Both the position numbers and the translations under genes were made by a program. Shown piece after piece: positions 45,760-53,412 of a stretch of DNA of 64,000 nt. The notes under the pieces were generated by a model, which did no database searches, was not told the DNA's origin, and was given only the letters and a program-made list of their open reading frames with translations. Source of the DNA: Solibacillus sp. FSL H8-0538 (lineage in GTDB: Bacteria; Bacillota; Bacilli; Bacillales_A; Planococcaceae); the NCBI RefSeq assembly GCF_038003525.1, contig NZ_JBBOPI010000001.1, positions 2,595,001 to 2,659,000 on the forward strand, written 5' to 3'. Every line of letters starts with the position of its first letter. The first letter of the stretch is position 1.

Positions 45760-46740
45760 TTATTTTAGCTCTCTATAATGTGTGGCGCGATTTCTACCAT
45801 TTTCCTTAGAAGCATAGAGTGCTTGATCTGCCTTGCTTATAATTAACGCTTCTGAATCCTGTTCAATAAATGTCGCTACACCCACACTCACGGTTAAACT
45901 ACCTGTTTCTGTCCATTCCGCTCTTTCAACCTCTTGATTTAACTTCTGAGCAATAAATATGGCTGCATCCTCATCCGTATTCGGCAGAATTATTACGAAT
46001 TCCTCACCACCAAATCGCGCCGCAACATCATCCGGTCGCGCTTGCTTTTTTAAAATGTTTGCTAATTTCACAAGGACAATATCTCCAATTTGGTGGCCAT
46101 ATGTATCGTTCACTTTTTTGAAATGATCAATATCAATAATAAGTAGAGAGAACGTATTTTGTTCTTTATAGTACAATTCAATCTGCTCTTCTAGCTTTTC
46201 TTGGAAGAATCTTCTGTTTGGTATACCCGTGAGCTTATCTGTATTCGATATTTCAACTAACCCTGAATTAATTTCCATCAGCTCAATCTGTTTCTTTTCA
46301 ATTTCAAGATAGATTTGTTCTAGTTTTTCAAAAGCTAGATTCTTTTCTAAATAGGCCTCTTCCATTTGTTTTTTAGTCGAACGTAATTCTAACTCATAAC
46401 CAATTCGCCGCTTCATTTGAACTAAAACACAGTCAATTATTTCTATACCATCCAGCTCAAATCGTCTTGCATTCATCAAATAAGGAACGGACTCTCCCAT
46501 TTGGTTTTTACAATTAATGAATAGCTCTTCGACATGCCCATATAAATTAATATTAGGATAAAAATAAGAATGAAAAACCAGCTTATTCCCCGTCGTCAAT
46601 AACAGTTCAAAATGCTTTCCTATTAAATTCTCTTGCTTGTAGCCCATCCATTCTAGCAAGGTATTATTGACCTCGAGAATATAGCCATTTTGGTCAATTG
46701 TTAGGAACCCACAAGGCGCCTCTCTTAATCGTTCATCCAT
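45760..46740 (-). CDS. PAS-GGDEF diguanylate cyclase paired with RsbQ-like hydrolase
   Basis: A cytoplasmic 326-residue protein. An N-terminal PAS domain (~1-115: A-P-C-G-F-L-T-I-D-Q-N-G-Y-I-L-E-V-N, then G-K-H-F-E-L-L-L-T) is similar in style to the PAS domain of RsbP. A coiled-coil linker (~120-165) joins it to a GGDEF domain with D-K-L-T-G-I-P-N-R-R and the active G-G-E-E-F. An RxxD inhibitory site (R-P-D-D) lies five residues before GGEEF. It is predicted to make c-di-GMP. The gene starts 21 bp after the rsbQ stop and is co-transcribed with it, replacing the PAS-phosphatase rsbP that accompanies rsbQ in B. subtilis. Confidence 0.88.
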   Translation of the reverse strand: MDERLREAPCGFLTIDQNGYILEVNNTLLEWMGYKQENLIGKHFELLLTTGNKLVFHSYFYPNINLYGHVEELFINCKNQMGESVPYLMNARRFELDGIEIIDCVLVQMKRRIGYELELRSTKKQMEEAYLEKNLAFEKLEQIYLEIEKKQIELMEINSGLVEISNTDKLTGIPNRRFFQEKLEEQIELYYKEQNTFSLLIIDIDHFKKVNDTYGHQIGDIVLVKLANILKKQARPDDVAARFGGEEFVIILPNTDEDAAIFIAQKLNQEVERAEWTETGSLTVSVGVATFIEQDSEALIISKADQALYASKENGRNRATHYRELK

Positions 46741-46761
46741 AATTGATCTCCCTTTTATAAA

Positions 46762-47562
46762 TTAATTGCTAAGATAATCGATAATAATTTTAGTTGTTTC
46801 TAAAGGCTGACTAATATGCGGATAATGCCCTCTTGCATCTATGGTTTGAAGCGTACTATTTTGTAAATGCTTATTTAAATATTGTCCTACTTCTATTGGA
46901 ACGATGCTATCATTCGCGCATTGAATAATTAGTGTAGGTACCTTTACTAATGGTACACTCGCACGATAATCTGAAAAGAATGTTACCTCCGCAAATTCCC
47001 TTGCTATACGCGGGTTCGTTGAGACAAAACTATTCTCTAGTTCTTGCGTTAACTTAGAATCCTTAGGTTGGTCCATCGCAAATGGGGCCATATAGCTTGC
47101 CCATCCTGCAAAATTCATCTCCATCATAGCAAGTAATTCTTTAATATCATTTAGTTCAAAACCACCAACATAACCGTCTGTATCATTTAAATAACAAGGC
47201 GATGGCCCAATCATAATTAACTTTTCGAAGTAATCCGGTCGCTCAATCGCAGCTAGCATACCAATCATCGAACTAATAGAATGACCTATGAATAGTACAT
47301 GTTGAAGATCCATTTCTTCGATTATATCAAGGACATCCTGCATATAACCTTTAAGCGTACTATATTTTTCAGATTGGTACGAAGTGATATCTGAATTTCC
47401 TGACCCTACATAATCAAATAAAATAACTCTATAGTTCTCTGCAAATTTAGGAGCGATATATTGCCACATGCTCTGATCACACCCAAATCCATGTGCAAAA
47501 ATAACCGTTTGTTCTCCCTGGCCCATCATCTTTACATTATTTCGTTTCATCACATCATTCAT
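46762..47562 (-). CDS. rsbQ: RsbQ-like alpha/beta hydrolase
   Basis: The 266-residue protein closely follows B. subtilis RsbQ, a serine hydrolase that activates the phosphatase RsbP on energy stress. Shared segments include H-G-F-G-C-D-Q-S-M-W, V-I-L-F-D-Y-V-G-S-G, M-I-G-P-S-P-C-Y-L-N-D and F-F-S-D-Y-R. The triad is S95 (G-H-S-I-S), D218 (A-N-D) and H246 (R-G-H-Y-P-H). The start at 47562 has AAGGTGGGG upstream; a GTG four codons earlier overlaps that site. RsbQ is related to plant KAI2/D14 receptors and binds small hydrophobic ligands. Here its operon partner is a PAS-GGDEF protein. Confidence 0.9.
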   Translation of the reverse strand: MNDVMKRNNVKMMGQGEQTVIFAHGFGCDQSMWQYIAPKFAENYRVILFDYVGSGNSDITSYQSEKYSTLKGYMQDVLDIIEEMDLQHVLFIGHSISSMIGMLAAIERPDYFEKLIMIGPSPCYLNDTDGYVGGFELNDIKELLAMMEMNFAGWASYMAPFAMDQPKDSKLTQELENSFVSTNPRIAREFAEVTFFSDYRASVPLVKVPTLIIQCANDSIVPIEVGQYLNKHLQNSTLQTIDARGHYPHISQPLETTKIIIDYLSN

Positions 47563-47852
47563 AAAAATCCCCACCTTTTTCTAATTAATCTCCCTACATT
47601 TATTTTGAACGATTACTATTTAAATATCTAGTAAAATTTTACTATTTATATTCTTTCTAACGGAGTAAATATTTTTTCTTTTGTTCATTGTTCTGCATCT
47701 GTAAAAGAATTACTTTCTCTTAATAAGAGTGACTTGGCTATATATTCATTTTTATAAAGCTTCATTCTTTAATAAAAAAAAACAGCCCACCACAATTGGC
47801 GAGGGCACTGAAAAACTTACGTTTTTTATGATGGTTTCGTTTTTCAAATAAG

Positions 47853-47895
47853 AATAAGGCACTTTCTGTTCGAATCGAACGGAAAGTGCCTTATT
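47853..47895 (-). terminator. Transposase terminator inside the IS1182 element
   Basis: AATAAGGCACTTTCTGTTCG pairs with CGAACGGAAAGTGCCTTATT-type arms (one mismatch) around a 3-nt loop, 15 nt after the transposase stop. Confidence 0.8.
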
Positions 47896-47909
47896 TCTTT
47901 GTCTATTAC

Positions 47910-49370
47910 TTACACTTTTTCATTTAGCAGTTTCAATATTCGTTTGAGATTCACCGCAAATATCGTTGTGGCACCTTGGATTTGCATGCCAAATAAACCC
48001 GCTGATATGGCTGTTTTATAGCCATGCGGATTTTTTAATTCACTATTTTTCGCCTCTATTTTATAACGGTTTTTCGCAAGCTGTTTAAATGCATCAGTTT
48101 CTTGGAAAGCAGCTTGTTCTTCATGTTCAATTGATTTAATGGTCACATTATAGGTTTTACTTTTTGCCTCATCCTTATAACAGCCCTCACGCATCTGGCA
48201 GACTTTACATTTTTCAATATCAAAATAAAATGCCATTTTCGGATTTTTATTCTTATTTTTATTCTTAGAAAGTGCCTTTCGAATAGCTAGATGCCCAGCT
48301 GGACAGACAAACATACCAGCATCTTTATTGTAATCAAATTCGATTTTTCGTTGTCCGCTACCGTTTGTAATGACTGAATTTAACTTTGAAATTAATTGGA
48401 GCTCTTTTGATTTAGCATATTGTAAGTTATCTTTCGCAGAATAAGCGGCGTCACCAATCACCGTTTCAATTTCCATACCTGCCTCTTTACTTTTTTCAAC
48501 TAGTTCTTGAAGATAATGACCATCACTTTTTTCACCTGTTGTCACAACCGCAGCCGTAATAATTCGTTCATCACTCATCGCAATATGCGTTTTGAAACCA
48601 AAGAAAGCCGAGTCAGCCGACTTATGTCCAACCCGCGCATCGGGATCATTTGAATAGCTTAACTGATTCTCATAATCATCAATCACTTCTTTTAAAACAT
48701 TTAATTTTTCTTTCACAGCCGGGATTTGTGCAACCTTTGATTGCGTTTCCACCACTTCAACTACTTGACGACAGTAATCTAATTCTTCTGTGACTTCATT
48801 TGACGTAGGCTTCTCAGGGAATTTTCCAACCATGTTTTCGTCGAGTTGATACACGGCTTTACGTACATTTTTAGATTTTTCCTGTAAAAATTCTTTTGGC
48901 GATTTTTGATTATAACGAGCCTTTGTATGGGTAGCGTCAACGATGACCATTTTACTTAGTAGTAGCCCTTTTTCTAAGGCAATTTCAACTGTTTTCTGAA
49001 TCAGTAAATCTATTAAATTCACATCTTGGAGACGAAGTCGACGGAATTTTGTCAGTGAACTTGAATCGATTACATCATCTTCTGGTGCCATCTCTAAAAA
49101 ATATTTAAAGGACATATCGTATTTTGAACGCTCGACAAGGTCGGCATCCGATAGATCATGAATCACTTTTAATAGTAAATATTTAAACATACGAATCGGT
49201 GGAATCGCGTTACGGCCATTATCTAAACAGTATTTCGATTTTAGTTCGTCTAGAATAAATGAGAAATCCACAAGTTCATTAATTTGGCGAAGCATATTGT
49301 CCTTTGGGATAATTAAATCGTACAACGCCATGTACGGGCTCAAATTGAATGTTTCCTGTTTAGAAATCAT
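47910..49370 (-). CDS. IS1182-family transposase
   Basis: A 486-residue transposase with an N-terminal DUF772-type domain (S-P-Y-M-A-L-Y-D-L-I-I-P-K-D-N-M-L-R, then I-P-P-I-R-M-F-K-Y-L-L-L-K), a DDE core (V-I-V-D-A-T-H-T-K-A-R-Y for the first Asp; G-D-A-A-Y-S-A-K-D for the second; and the C-terminal Y-K-I-E-A-K-N-S-E-L-K containing the Glu) and a cysteine cluster C-x-x-C-x-x-R-E-G-C (~395). The start at 49370 has AGGTGG 7 nt upstream; the longer frame runs into the GC-rich repeat and lacks such a site. All catalytic motifs look intact. Confidence 0.92.
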   Translation of the reverse strand: MISKQETFNLSPYMALYDLIIPKDNMLRQINELVDFSFILDELKSKYCLDNGRNAIPPIRMFKYLLLKVIHDLSDADLVERSKYDMSFKYFLEMAPEDDVIDSSSLTKFRRLRLQDVNLIDLLIQKTVEIALEKGLLLSKMVIVDATHTKARYNQKSPKEFLQEKSKNVRKAVYQLDENMVGKFPEKPTSNEVTEELDYCRQVVEVVETQSKVAQIPAVKEKLNVLKEVIDDYENQLSYSNDPDARVGHKSADSAFFGFKTHIAMSDERIITAAVVTTGEKSDGHYLQELVEKSKEAGMEIETVIGDAAYSAKDNLQYAKSKELQLISKLNSVITNGSGQRKIEFDYNKDAGMFVCPAGHLAIRKALSKNKNKNKNPKMAFYFDIEKCKVCQMREGCYKDEAKSKTYNVTIKSIEHEEQAAFQETDAFKQLAKNRYKIEAKNSELKNPHGYKTAISAGLFGMQIQGATTIFAVNLKRILKLLNEKV

Positions 49371-49462
49371 GGTCGCACCACCTTTTATTAGTACTTTAAT
49401 TATACAAGAAATGTGTGCGATTATACGAGGGAAGAGCCCTTCTTGTGATGAAAGTAGTTCCA

Positions 49463-49587
49463 GTTGATTGGAATGGAGGCGGCGACTTCTGCGGGAACAG
49501 CACGAGCGGAAGCACCCGGACTGAGCGAAGCGAGGGAGAAGGCTGGAGCCGTGCCCGCGAAAAGCGTCCGCCGGAATGGAAATCAAC
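49463..49587. repeat. GC-rich palindromic-ended repeat inside the IS1182 element
   Basis: A 125-bp segment bounded by GTTGATT and AATCAAC, with further pairing of GGCGG and CCGCC just inside. It is much richer in GC than the IS or the chromosome. The GGAGGCGGCGACTTCTGCGGG motif (split here: GGAGGCGGCGA then CTTCTGCGGG) recalls dispersed intergenic repeats I know from Bacillus-type genomes. Confidence 0.6.
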
Positions 49588-49680
49588 GGCATCGAAGAAA
49601 AAAAGCGTCCAGTAACGAATTTCCGTTCTTGGACGCTCTTACTTATAGCTGAAGGACTTTTTCAGTGCCCTCCAATTGGC

Positions 49681-49818
49681 TAGACTGTTATCATTTAACA
49701 CTATTAAGGAGAACCTTACTTACTTATTAATCGGTTCACCGTAATGTATCTAAATGAGGGTTTTTTATAATATTTTTAAAGACTGGTTAAAATTATTAGG
49801 GTAAAAATCTATACTAGC
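49681..49818. other. Old 3' flank of the decayed gene
   Basis: Contains half of the reconstructed terminator hairpin (GGCTAGACTGTT at 49677-49688). Nothing else is recognised. Confidence 0.35.
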
Positions 49819-50082
49819 TTATTCATACCTATAAAACGGGTTAACATCGTCCCAAGCGTCCCTCATTTTAGTCTTAGGAAATTTGCCATTGTCCTCTTCC
49901 TTAGCAACGGTACATACGTAAAAATATTTATCCAACAACTCATAAACATTGAAGTATGTAAGTGTACCTTCGATTGCAGCATTAGTTATGATGTGAGGTA
50001 TATATTTTTAGAAAGCATATGTTCATAAATAAGTTTATTTCTTATATCTCCAGAAACTATTATTTCTTCCGCTTTTTTGTTA
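49819..50082 (-). pseudogene. Decayed unknown gene (C-terminal ~85 codons)
   Basis: Two minus-strand frames join into one protein-like sequence. The upstream piece reads ...E-E-I-I-V-S-G-D-I-R-N-K-L-I-Y-E-H-M-L-S-K-N-I-Y-L-T, then a frameshift near 50005, then P-H-I-I-T-N-A-A-I-E-G-T-L-T-Y-F-N-V-Y-E-L-L-D-K-Y-F-Y-V and on to F-Y-R-Y-E with a stop at 49819. No start codon with a ribosome site is found. The family is not recognised. The terminator-like hairpin hit by the IS1182 element lies ~130 bp downstream and was probably this gene's terminator. Confidence 0.5.
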
Positions 50083-50109
50083 TAAAATCGGACATGCTAT
50101 GTTTCTTGG

Positions 50110-50140
50110 AAAGGCCGTCTAAGACTGACGGTCTCTTTGT
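50110..50140 (+). terminator. Terminator-like hairpin
   Basis: AAAGGCCGTC and GACGGTCTCTTT around TAAGACT, followed by GTTTT. No complete gene lies upstream on the plus strand, so it may be a relic. Confidence 0.5.
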
Positions 50141-50495
50141 TTTATTTATGTCTGAAAAACTCAAGCTAATTATAGGTTTATCCTTTTTTTGAATTAGGCA
50201 TTAATTTCTGGTATAAAAGCTGATTTACAACAACTTTCGTATATATAGATAAAAGCACATACATGGGGTCAATAGAATCATATTTTATACAGAAGAAAAT
50301 AAAGATTCCGATGGATTATTGCATTAAAGACTAAAATGGATGAAAGCTAAACATTCATTAACAAAAAATTATATGCATTGACAACCACTCATTTTTCAAA
50401 AGACATCCTAATTAGTTCATGCACTGCAAGTTCGTAAAGATACGTACCCTAGGAGTTCTTATCATTCAAAAATTTAATTAAGGAGGAATTACAAT

Positions 50496-51095
50496 TTGAT
50501 ACATCCTGATACAGAAATTAGGTATGTAAGTGATGAAGTCGGTATTGGTGTGTTTGCAACAAAGTTAATCCCTAAAGGAACTATTATCTGGATTCAAGAT
50601 GAATTAGATATGGTTCTTGATGAGGATTATATTGAAAGCCTTGATGAAGCTAGACAAGAGTATATATATAAATACTCCTATGAAGATGATGATGGGTATG
50701 TTCTATGTTGGGACCATGCAAGGTATATGAATCATAGTTTTAATTATAATTGTGTAGATACAGCATATGGTTTTGAGTTAGCTGTAAGAGACATTCATCC
50801 TGGTGAACAAATAACGTGTGATTACAGTGCAATGGGTGAAGATGAAGAGTTTGAATGTATACCAGAAGAAGGCTCATCTAGAACAAAAATAACCGTCAAT
50901 GACTATTTAATTTATTATAAAGAGTGGGATGAGAAAGCAGCTGAAGCGTTTAAGTATTTTAATAAAGTAGACCAGCCGTTAAAACATTTAATAAAAGCAG
51001 AATTATTAGAAAAAGTAACTGCAGTAGCTAATGGAACTGAACCGCTAGACTCCATCCTTCCTTTGTTTATTTATGACGAAGAGGATGAATCGTAA
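50496..51095 (+). CDS. SET-domain protein (TTG start)
   Basis: The 199-residue cytoplasmic protein has a small SET domain of the lysine-methyltransferase type: G-I-G-V-F-A-T-K-L-I-P-K-G-T-I-I-W (~15-31), the cofactor/pseudoknot motif R-Y-M-N-H-S-F-N-Y-N-C (~78-88) and G-E-Q-I-T-C-D-Y-S (~108-116). The protein is strongly acidic, and no pre-SET zinc cluster is evident. The start is TTG with AAGGAGG 9 nt upstream; no ATG alternative lies near. Bacterial SET proteins of this size occur sporadically and their substrates are mostly unknown. It is a single-gene unit downstream of an IS. Confidence 0.82.
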   Translation: MIHPDTEIRYVSDEVGIGVFATKLIPKGTIIWIQDELDMVLDEDYIESLDEARQEYIYKYSYEDDDGYVLCWDHARYMNHSFNYNCVDTAYGFELAVRDIHPGEQITCDYSAMGEDEEFECIPEEGSSRTKITVNDYLIYYKEWDEKAAEAFKYFNKVDQPLKHLIKAELLEKVTAVANGTEPLDSILPLFIYDEEDES

Positions 51096-51332
51096 ATACA
51101 ATATTATAATGAAAGAAGAGCGAACATAAAAAGCTCTCCTTTTATTTTGTTAATAGCATAAAAAGGATTTTGAACAGATGTGGTATTATTCTATGTTTAG
51201 TAAATACCCTATAAATTGAGGTTCAATAAAATAAGTATTTTTGTTATTACCGATACATTCATTAGAACCGCACTTACTTATGGTACGGTTCCCCCTATCA
51301 CAATTAATACATTATTGTAGCCAAACCCCAAA
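51096..51332. other. Intergenic region after the SET gene
   Basis: A weak hairpin at about 51117-51137 followed by CCTTTTATTTT may end the SET transcript; a second, GAACCG/CGGTTC, lies at 51267-51293. No gene is seen. Confidence 0.4.
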
Positions 51333-51458
51333 TTAGGATTTGGCCTTTTCCTGCTCCCCTAAAATCTTGTCCATTATTTTATCCTTCACAACCGGATGTT
51401 TTACTTCCGTTTTGACCATTTGATCAAGTAGCTTTTTCGGATCCTTTTTCTCTATCAT
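51333..51458 (-). CDS. Small charged protein overlapping the isochorismatase gene (41 aa)
   Basis: A 41-residue highly charged ORF: M-I-E-K-K-D-P-K-K-L-L-D-Q-M-V-K-T-E-V-K, then H-P-V-V-K-D-K-I-M-D-K-I-L-G-E-Q and a Lys-rich end. Its ATG overlaps the TGA of the isochorismatase-type gene (ATGA), the classic arrangement for translational coupling, so no separate ribosome site is needed. It is predicted helical and soluble. I do not recognise the family. The overlap and codon pattern make it a likely real gene. Confidence 0.6.
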   Translation of the reverse strand: MIEKKDPKKLLDQMVKTEVKHPVVKDKIMDKILGEQEKAKS

Positions 51459-51994
51459 TTAATAATTTTACTAATGGCCTTAAATGCGTCACCTTTTGCA
51501 ATTTGTTGTATTTCAAATAGGCACATTTCTACGCTTGTCATGTTGGCACCGAGTTGAAGCATCTTTTGAATGCCGACTTCGCGATTGCCAGCTGTTCGTG
51601 ATGTTACACAGTCTGCTAATACTTCCACCTCGTAGCCCATGTCAAGTAAATGTGCTGCTGTTTGGTATACACAAATATGCGTTTCAATGCCGGCGATTAA
51701 TACTGTTTTGCGGCCTGTTGCTTCTAGCTTTGTAACAAATTCTTCATTATCATACGCGCTGAACGTAATTTTTTCGATTGGCTGCTCGCCTTCTAAATAC
51801 TGTGCGATTTCTTCTACTGTGTGTCCCAGTCCTTTTGGGTATTGTTCTAGCCATAAAATCGGTAGCTCGAGGACCTTTGCACCTTGAACGATATTGGCAA
51901 TATTATTAATAACAAAAGCACTTTCATCAACAATTTCAGCAAGCTTCCCTTGAATATCAATTAATACGAGTACTGTTTCTTCTTTTTTAAGCAT
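51455..51994 (-). CDS. Isochorismatase-family cysteine hydrolase
   Basis: The 179-residue protein has the isochorismatase-like fold: V-L-V-L-I-D-I-Q-G (catalytic Asp13), K-I-T-F-S-A-Y (Lys ~75) and G-I-E-T-H-I-C-V-Y-Q-T-A (nucleophilic Cys ~108), the triad of YcaC/nicotinamidase-like enzymes. The immediate relatives are YcaC-type hydrolases of unknown substrate. A ribosome site AGGAGG lies before the start. A 41-residue ORF overlaps its stop codon. Confidence 0.87.
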   Translation of the reverse strand: MLKKEETVLVLIDIQGKLAEIVDESAFVINNIANIVQGAKVLELPILWLEQYPKGLGHTVEEIAQYLEGEQPIEKITFSAYDNEEFVTKLEATGRKTVLIAGIETHICVYQTAAHLLDMGYEVEVLADCVTSRTAGNREVGIQKMLQLGANMTSVEMCLFEIQQIAKGDAFKAISKIIK

Positions 51995-52128
51995 AAAAAA
52001 TCCTCCTTTATGTAAGTGTTTTAAATAATTCTATTATACTTGAATTTTTTTACATGTGACGATATTTTTTCGTGAATTGAACGAAACCCCACATCACGGT
52101 ATAGTGGAGGAAGATAAGGAGGTTTTAC

Positions 52129-52614
52129 ATGCTACGACTTAGTTGGCTCATTAGTATGAGCATTTCGCTTTTTGGCGTTATGATAATAGAAAACTTTTTC
52201 ACGCTGAGCCCAGAAGGACAGCCTGGTGCTGGCAATCTCGGTGCAATTGGACTAGCGCTTGTGATGCCGTTTTTATTACTTAGTATATTGACGACGTACC
52301 GCTTTTTCCTGCAAGTTTCTCGTCGCTCAACCGACCGAATGATGGGTACTATAATGTTGTTTTTCGGATTTGCGTTAATCGGCGTGCTTGTATACTACGC
52401 GATTGATTATAAAAACGAGGCATTTGCTGCACTCGGTGGAAATACGAATAATCCGGAGTCCACAATTTACGGCTATCCGCTACTAAATCAATATACAAAT
52501 CATATTTTCATTAATTTTTATACGTTTGCAGTAGTGCACACAACATTTGCCTTAATTGGGGCAATTGTTGGGATATTTAAGCCAAAAAAACCACCTACGC
52601 TAAATGAAGAATAA
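52129..52614 (+). CDS. Hypothetical four-helix membrane protein
   Basis: A 161-residue protein with four predicted transmembrane helices (~5-25, 38-60, 73-93 and 128-150) and a hydrophilic segment with N-T-N-N-P-E-S-T-I-Y-G-Y-P-L-L-N-Q-Y-T-N between helices 3 and 4. AAGGAGG precedes the ATG. I do not recognise the family. It is followed 113 bp later by a LysE-type exporter on the same strand. Confidence 0.65.
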   Translation: MLRLSWLISMSISLFGVMIIENFFTLSPEGQPGAGNLGAIGLALVMPFLLLSILTTYRFFLQVSRRSTDRMMGTIMLFFGFALIGVLVYYAIDYKNEAFAALGGNTNNPESTIYGYPLLNQYTNHIFINFYTFAVVHTTFALIGAIVGIFKPKKPPTLNEE

Positions 52615-52727
52615 AATTTCATAAACATTTCATGTACTACTTCAGGCAGGAAATTCAATAATTTTAGCGCATCCTTTGAATTTGTGTGCTATATTTAGTC
52701 GCATTAACTAGGTTTTGAGGTGAGAGT

Positions 52728-53369
52728 ATGATAGACAATTTATTGATTTTTATAATGATTGCAACGATGCTCGTTATTATTCCGGGCGTGGATTTTTTAC
52801 TCGTAACGAAAAACACATTAAATTACGGTAAACATGCCGGTCATTTTACAACATTGGGTATCTTATTAGGATTAACAGTATGGACGATTTTAGCTGTTTT
52901 AGGCTTGGCTACTATTGTGGCAAACTCCATCATATTATTTACAATCATTAAATACTTAGGGGCGATTTATTTACTATGGCTTGGAGTGCAAGCGTTACTA
53001 GCACGTAAGTCTACAATGGCAGATTTACTTAAGCCTAACCAAAATAGTTCGGTGAAGAAACATACATATCGCTCTTGCTTTGCCCAAGGTGCACTCAATG
53101 ATTTACTAAATCCGAAAACGCTACTTGTTTATATGACATTAATGCCACAGTTTATTAATACGAATAATTCGATTACCCCACAGCTAATCACACTTGCTGT
53201 TATTTTAATGGTCATATCCGTCGTGTGGTTTATCATTATTGTATTTATTTTAGATATTATACGCGGATGGTTTTTACGTCCATCTGTACAGTCTATTTTC
53301 AACAAAGCTACTGGCGTGATGCTGATCTTTTTAGGCATCTGTGTTGCTTTAGAAGAAAAAACAATTTAA
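52728..53369 (+). CDS. LysE/RhtB-family exporter
   Basis: The 213-residue protein has six predicted transmembrane helices and the LysE-type signature: P-G-V-D-F-L-L-V-T-K-N-T-L-N-Y-G (~19-34), G-A-I-Y-L-L-W-L-G-V-Q-A-L (~77-89) and G-A-L-N-D-L-L-N-P-K-T-L-L-V-Y (~120-134). Such proteins export amino acids or homoserine derivatives; the substrate is not predictable. AGGTGAGAG precedes the start. A bidirectional terminator follows. Confidence 0.88.
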   Translation: MIDNLLIFIMIATMLVIIPGVDFLLVTKNTLNYGKHAGHFTTLGILLGLTVWTILAVLGLATIVANSIILFTIIKYLGAIYLLWLGVQALLARKSTMADLLKPNQNSSVKKHTYRSCFAQGALNDLLNPKTLLVYMTLMPQFINTNNSITPQLITLAVILMVISVVWFIIIVFILDIIRGWFLRPSVQSIFNKATGVMLIFLGICVALEEKTI

Positions 53370-53380
53370 CTCAACAAAGT

Positions 53381-53412
53381 AAAGGCGCCCGATTTTAGGA
53401 CGCCTTTTTTTA
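53381..53412. terminator. Bidirectional terminator after the LysE-type gene
   Basis: AAAGGCGCC...GGACGCCTTT stem with TTTTTT on the plus strand, shared with the convergent gene ending at 53410. Confidence 0.75.

Larger units (their letters stand above)
47801..49672 (-). mobile_element. Intact IS1182-family insertion sequence
   Basis: The 1872-bp element is bounded by perfect 15-bp inverted repeats, GAGGGCACTGAAAAA at 47801-47815 and its complement at 49658-49672, and by an 8-bp direct repeat. It encodes one uninterrupted transposase. Strong hairpins lie just inside both ends (47853-47895 and about 49599-49638), which would insulate the transposase gene from outside transcription. A 125-bp GC-rich palindromic-ended segment (49463-49587) separates the transposase promoter region from the right end. 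Confidence 0.92.
47793..49680. repeat. 8-bp target duplication flanking the IS1182 element
   Basis: CAATTGGC occurs at 47793-47800 and again at 49673-49680, immediately outside the two terminal repeats. Removing the element and one copy reconstructs a terminator-like hairpin (AACAGCCCACC...GGCTAGACTGTT) whose loop contains the insertion point. Confidence 0.85.

Noticed and set aside
48000-48060. Possible relation of IS1182 ends to the dispersed terminator-linked repeat
   Set aside because: The IS ends (GAGGGCACTGAAAAA) and the repeat ends (TTAGAAAG / CTTTCTTAT) do not match, so this IS is not an obvious source of mobilisation.
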